This document shows, piece after piece, positions 63,280-64,000 of a stretch of 64,000 nucleotides of DNA; the first letter of the stretch is position 1; each line of letters starts with the position of its first letter. The DNA comes from Bryobacterales bacterium (GTDB taxonomy: Bacteria > Acidobacteriota > Terriglobia > Bryobacterales > Bryobacteraceae). The translations under genes and the position numbers were made by a program. The notes beneath the pieces were generated by a model, which saw only the letters and a program-made list of their open reading frames with translations, made no database searches and was not told the DNA's origin. The stretch spans positions 1 to 64,000 of the forward strand of contig JAOAPR010000046.1 of assembly GCA_025463005.1 (NCBI GenBank). Direction: 5' to 3'.

Positions 63280-64000
63280 GTACTATCTGCCTGGAAACGT
63301 GCTCTCATCGGCGCACCTGGCCGCTGAGTTTCCGGATTGGCCGGTAGAAAAAATTGAGAGCAAGACCGGCATTCGGGAACGGCATATCGCCGGCGCCCAT
63401 GAATGCTCTTCAGATCTCGGTTTCATCGCGGCTCGCAAGCTGTTCGATAGCGGCGCGTGTAATCCCGACGTTATTGATTACGTGCTGTTTTGCACGCAGA
63501 GTCCGGATTATTTCCTGCCATCGACGGCGTGCCTGCTTCAGGATCGTTTAGGTATTCCAACCTCTGCGGGGGCTCTCGATTTCAATTTAGGGTGCTCGGG
63601 GTTTGTGTATGGTCTGAGCCTCGCCCAGGGACTCATCGAAACGGGTCAATCTAAACGCGTTTTGCTCATTACGGCAGAGACGTACAGTAAGTTCATCCAC
63701 CCCTCTGACAAAAGCGTGCGCACAATCTTCGGGGACGCCGCGGCAGCCACGCTGATTGAAGGCGTCGAGGCTGGTGGGGGACCCGATATTGGTCCGTTTG
63801 TTTTCGGCACCGATGGTAGTGGCGGCAACAATCTGATTGTCGCGACAGGTGGGATGCGTTCTCCCCGTTCGAGCAAGACAGCGATCGCGGTGGAGGCGGA
63901 GAGCGGCAACTGGCGTTCGCAGGACAATTTGTACATGGATGGCCCCAAAATCTTCGAGTTCACTTTGCGCGTTGTACCCGAGTGCGTGACCGAGTTGCTC
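63254..64000 (+). CDS. Beta-ketoacyl-ACP synthase III-like protein, 3' end cut by window edge
   Basis: The first 249 residues of a KAS III-type thiolase fold. The ATG at 63254 lies inside the ACP gene. The active-site Cys is C114 in LDFNLGCSGFVYGL. The N-terminal marks ISAIEYYLPGNVLSS and KTGIRERHIAG, with FGDAAAATLIEG later, fit FabH and its relatives in secondary metabolism. Active-site His and Asn would lie past the edge. The overlap with a dedicated ACP suggests polyketide or acyl-starter chemistry rather than housekeeping fatty-acid synthesis. Confidence 0.88.
   Translation, partial: MKASISAIEYYLPGNVLSSAHLAAEFPDWPVEKIESKTGIRERHIAGAHECSSDLGFIAARKLFDSGACNPDVIDYVLFCTQSPDYFLPSTACLLQDRLGIPTSAGALDFNLGCSGFVYGLSLAQGLIETGQSKRVLLITAETYSKFIHPSDKSVRTIFGDAAAATLIEGVEAGGGPDIGPFVFGTDGSGGNNLIVATGGMRSPRSSKTAIAVEAESGNWRSQDNLYMDGPKIFEFTLRVVPECVTELL

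Noticed and set aside
1-64000. Mobile elements, CRISPR arrays, tRNA or rRNA genes
   Set aside because: No transposase or integrase motif, no regularly spaced repeats and no RNA-gene signature was found by eye. A short tRNA could still be missed.

Overview
The window looks like a chromosomal segment from a soil-type Acidobacteriota, probably near the Bryobacterales/Solibacter group. This is inferred from gene content: a DUF1592/DUF1552 pair with Tat signals, two PQQ quinoproteins, PEP-CTERM proteins, ankyrin proteins, GC-rich coding and many ATGA translational couplings. No rRNA, tRNA, CRISPR array, transposase or integrase was seen. No name can be given without a marker gene.

Layout. (1) 1-8292, minus strand: a redox/secretion block with a planctomycete-type cytochrome protein (DUF1592), its DUF1552 partner, a Tat-exported metallo-beta-lactamase-fold protein and a truncated ankyrin protein, followed by a PEP-CTERM protein and a PQQ dehydrogenase. 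(2) 8818-24278, plus strand: an exopolysaccharide (EPS) locus. An RfaH/NusG-like antiterminator gene carries an ops-like element in its own leader. It is followed by Wza-like exporter, Wzc-like kinase, priming phosphoglycosyltransferase, WecG/TagA transferase, acyltransferase, flippase, three GT4 transferases and a Wzy/ligase-like protein. One beta-helix protein lies on the opposite strand. (3) 24242-31592, plus strand and overlapping the last EPS gene: a lasso-peptide-type RiPP cluster (RRE/PqqD protein, B2 protease, Asn-synthetase-like cyclase, precursor, HPr-kinase-like kinase, ABC exporter, nucleotidyltransferase-fold protein, VanZ). The precursor leader matches the lasso leader motif exactly, but the core has no acidic residue where the rule predicts it.

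(4) 31555-38291: cupin, heme-containing PQQ dehydrogenase, small conserved proteins, a broken alkB, a response regulator and two tiny Cys4 proteins. (5) 38397-44436, minus strand: a tightly coupled five-gene operon (LuxI-like N-acyltransferase, vanillyl-alcohol-oxidase-family flavoprotein, fatty-acid desaturase, two GT1 glycosyltransferases). It reads like a pathway to a glycosylated, oxidised N-acyl (aromatic) amino acid. It is the strongest candidate here for an undescribed small-molecule system. A second copy of the acyltransferase lies 2 kb away beyond a PEP-CTERM gene. (6) 47618-54368: STAS protein, a large GAF/PAS sigma-54 activator with palindromic sites nearby, and an ankyrin/CxxCH/alpha-toroid protein with a sigma-like protein. 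(7) 54376-64000: stress and housekeeping genes (SRPBCC, DoxX, PhnB-like, amidohydrolase, ABC-F, NAD(P)-binding protein, outer-membrane barrel, ECF sigma, BON lipoprotein), ending in an acyl carrier protein and a KAS III gene cut by the window edge.

All functions are inferred from motif and family recognition by eye. No database search was run.
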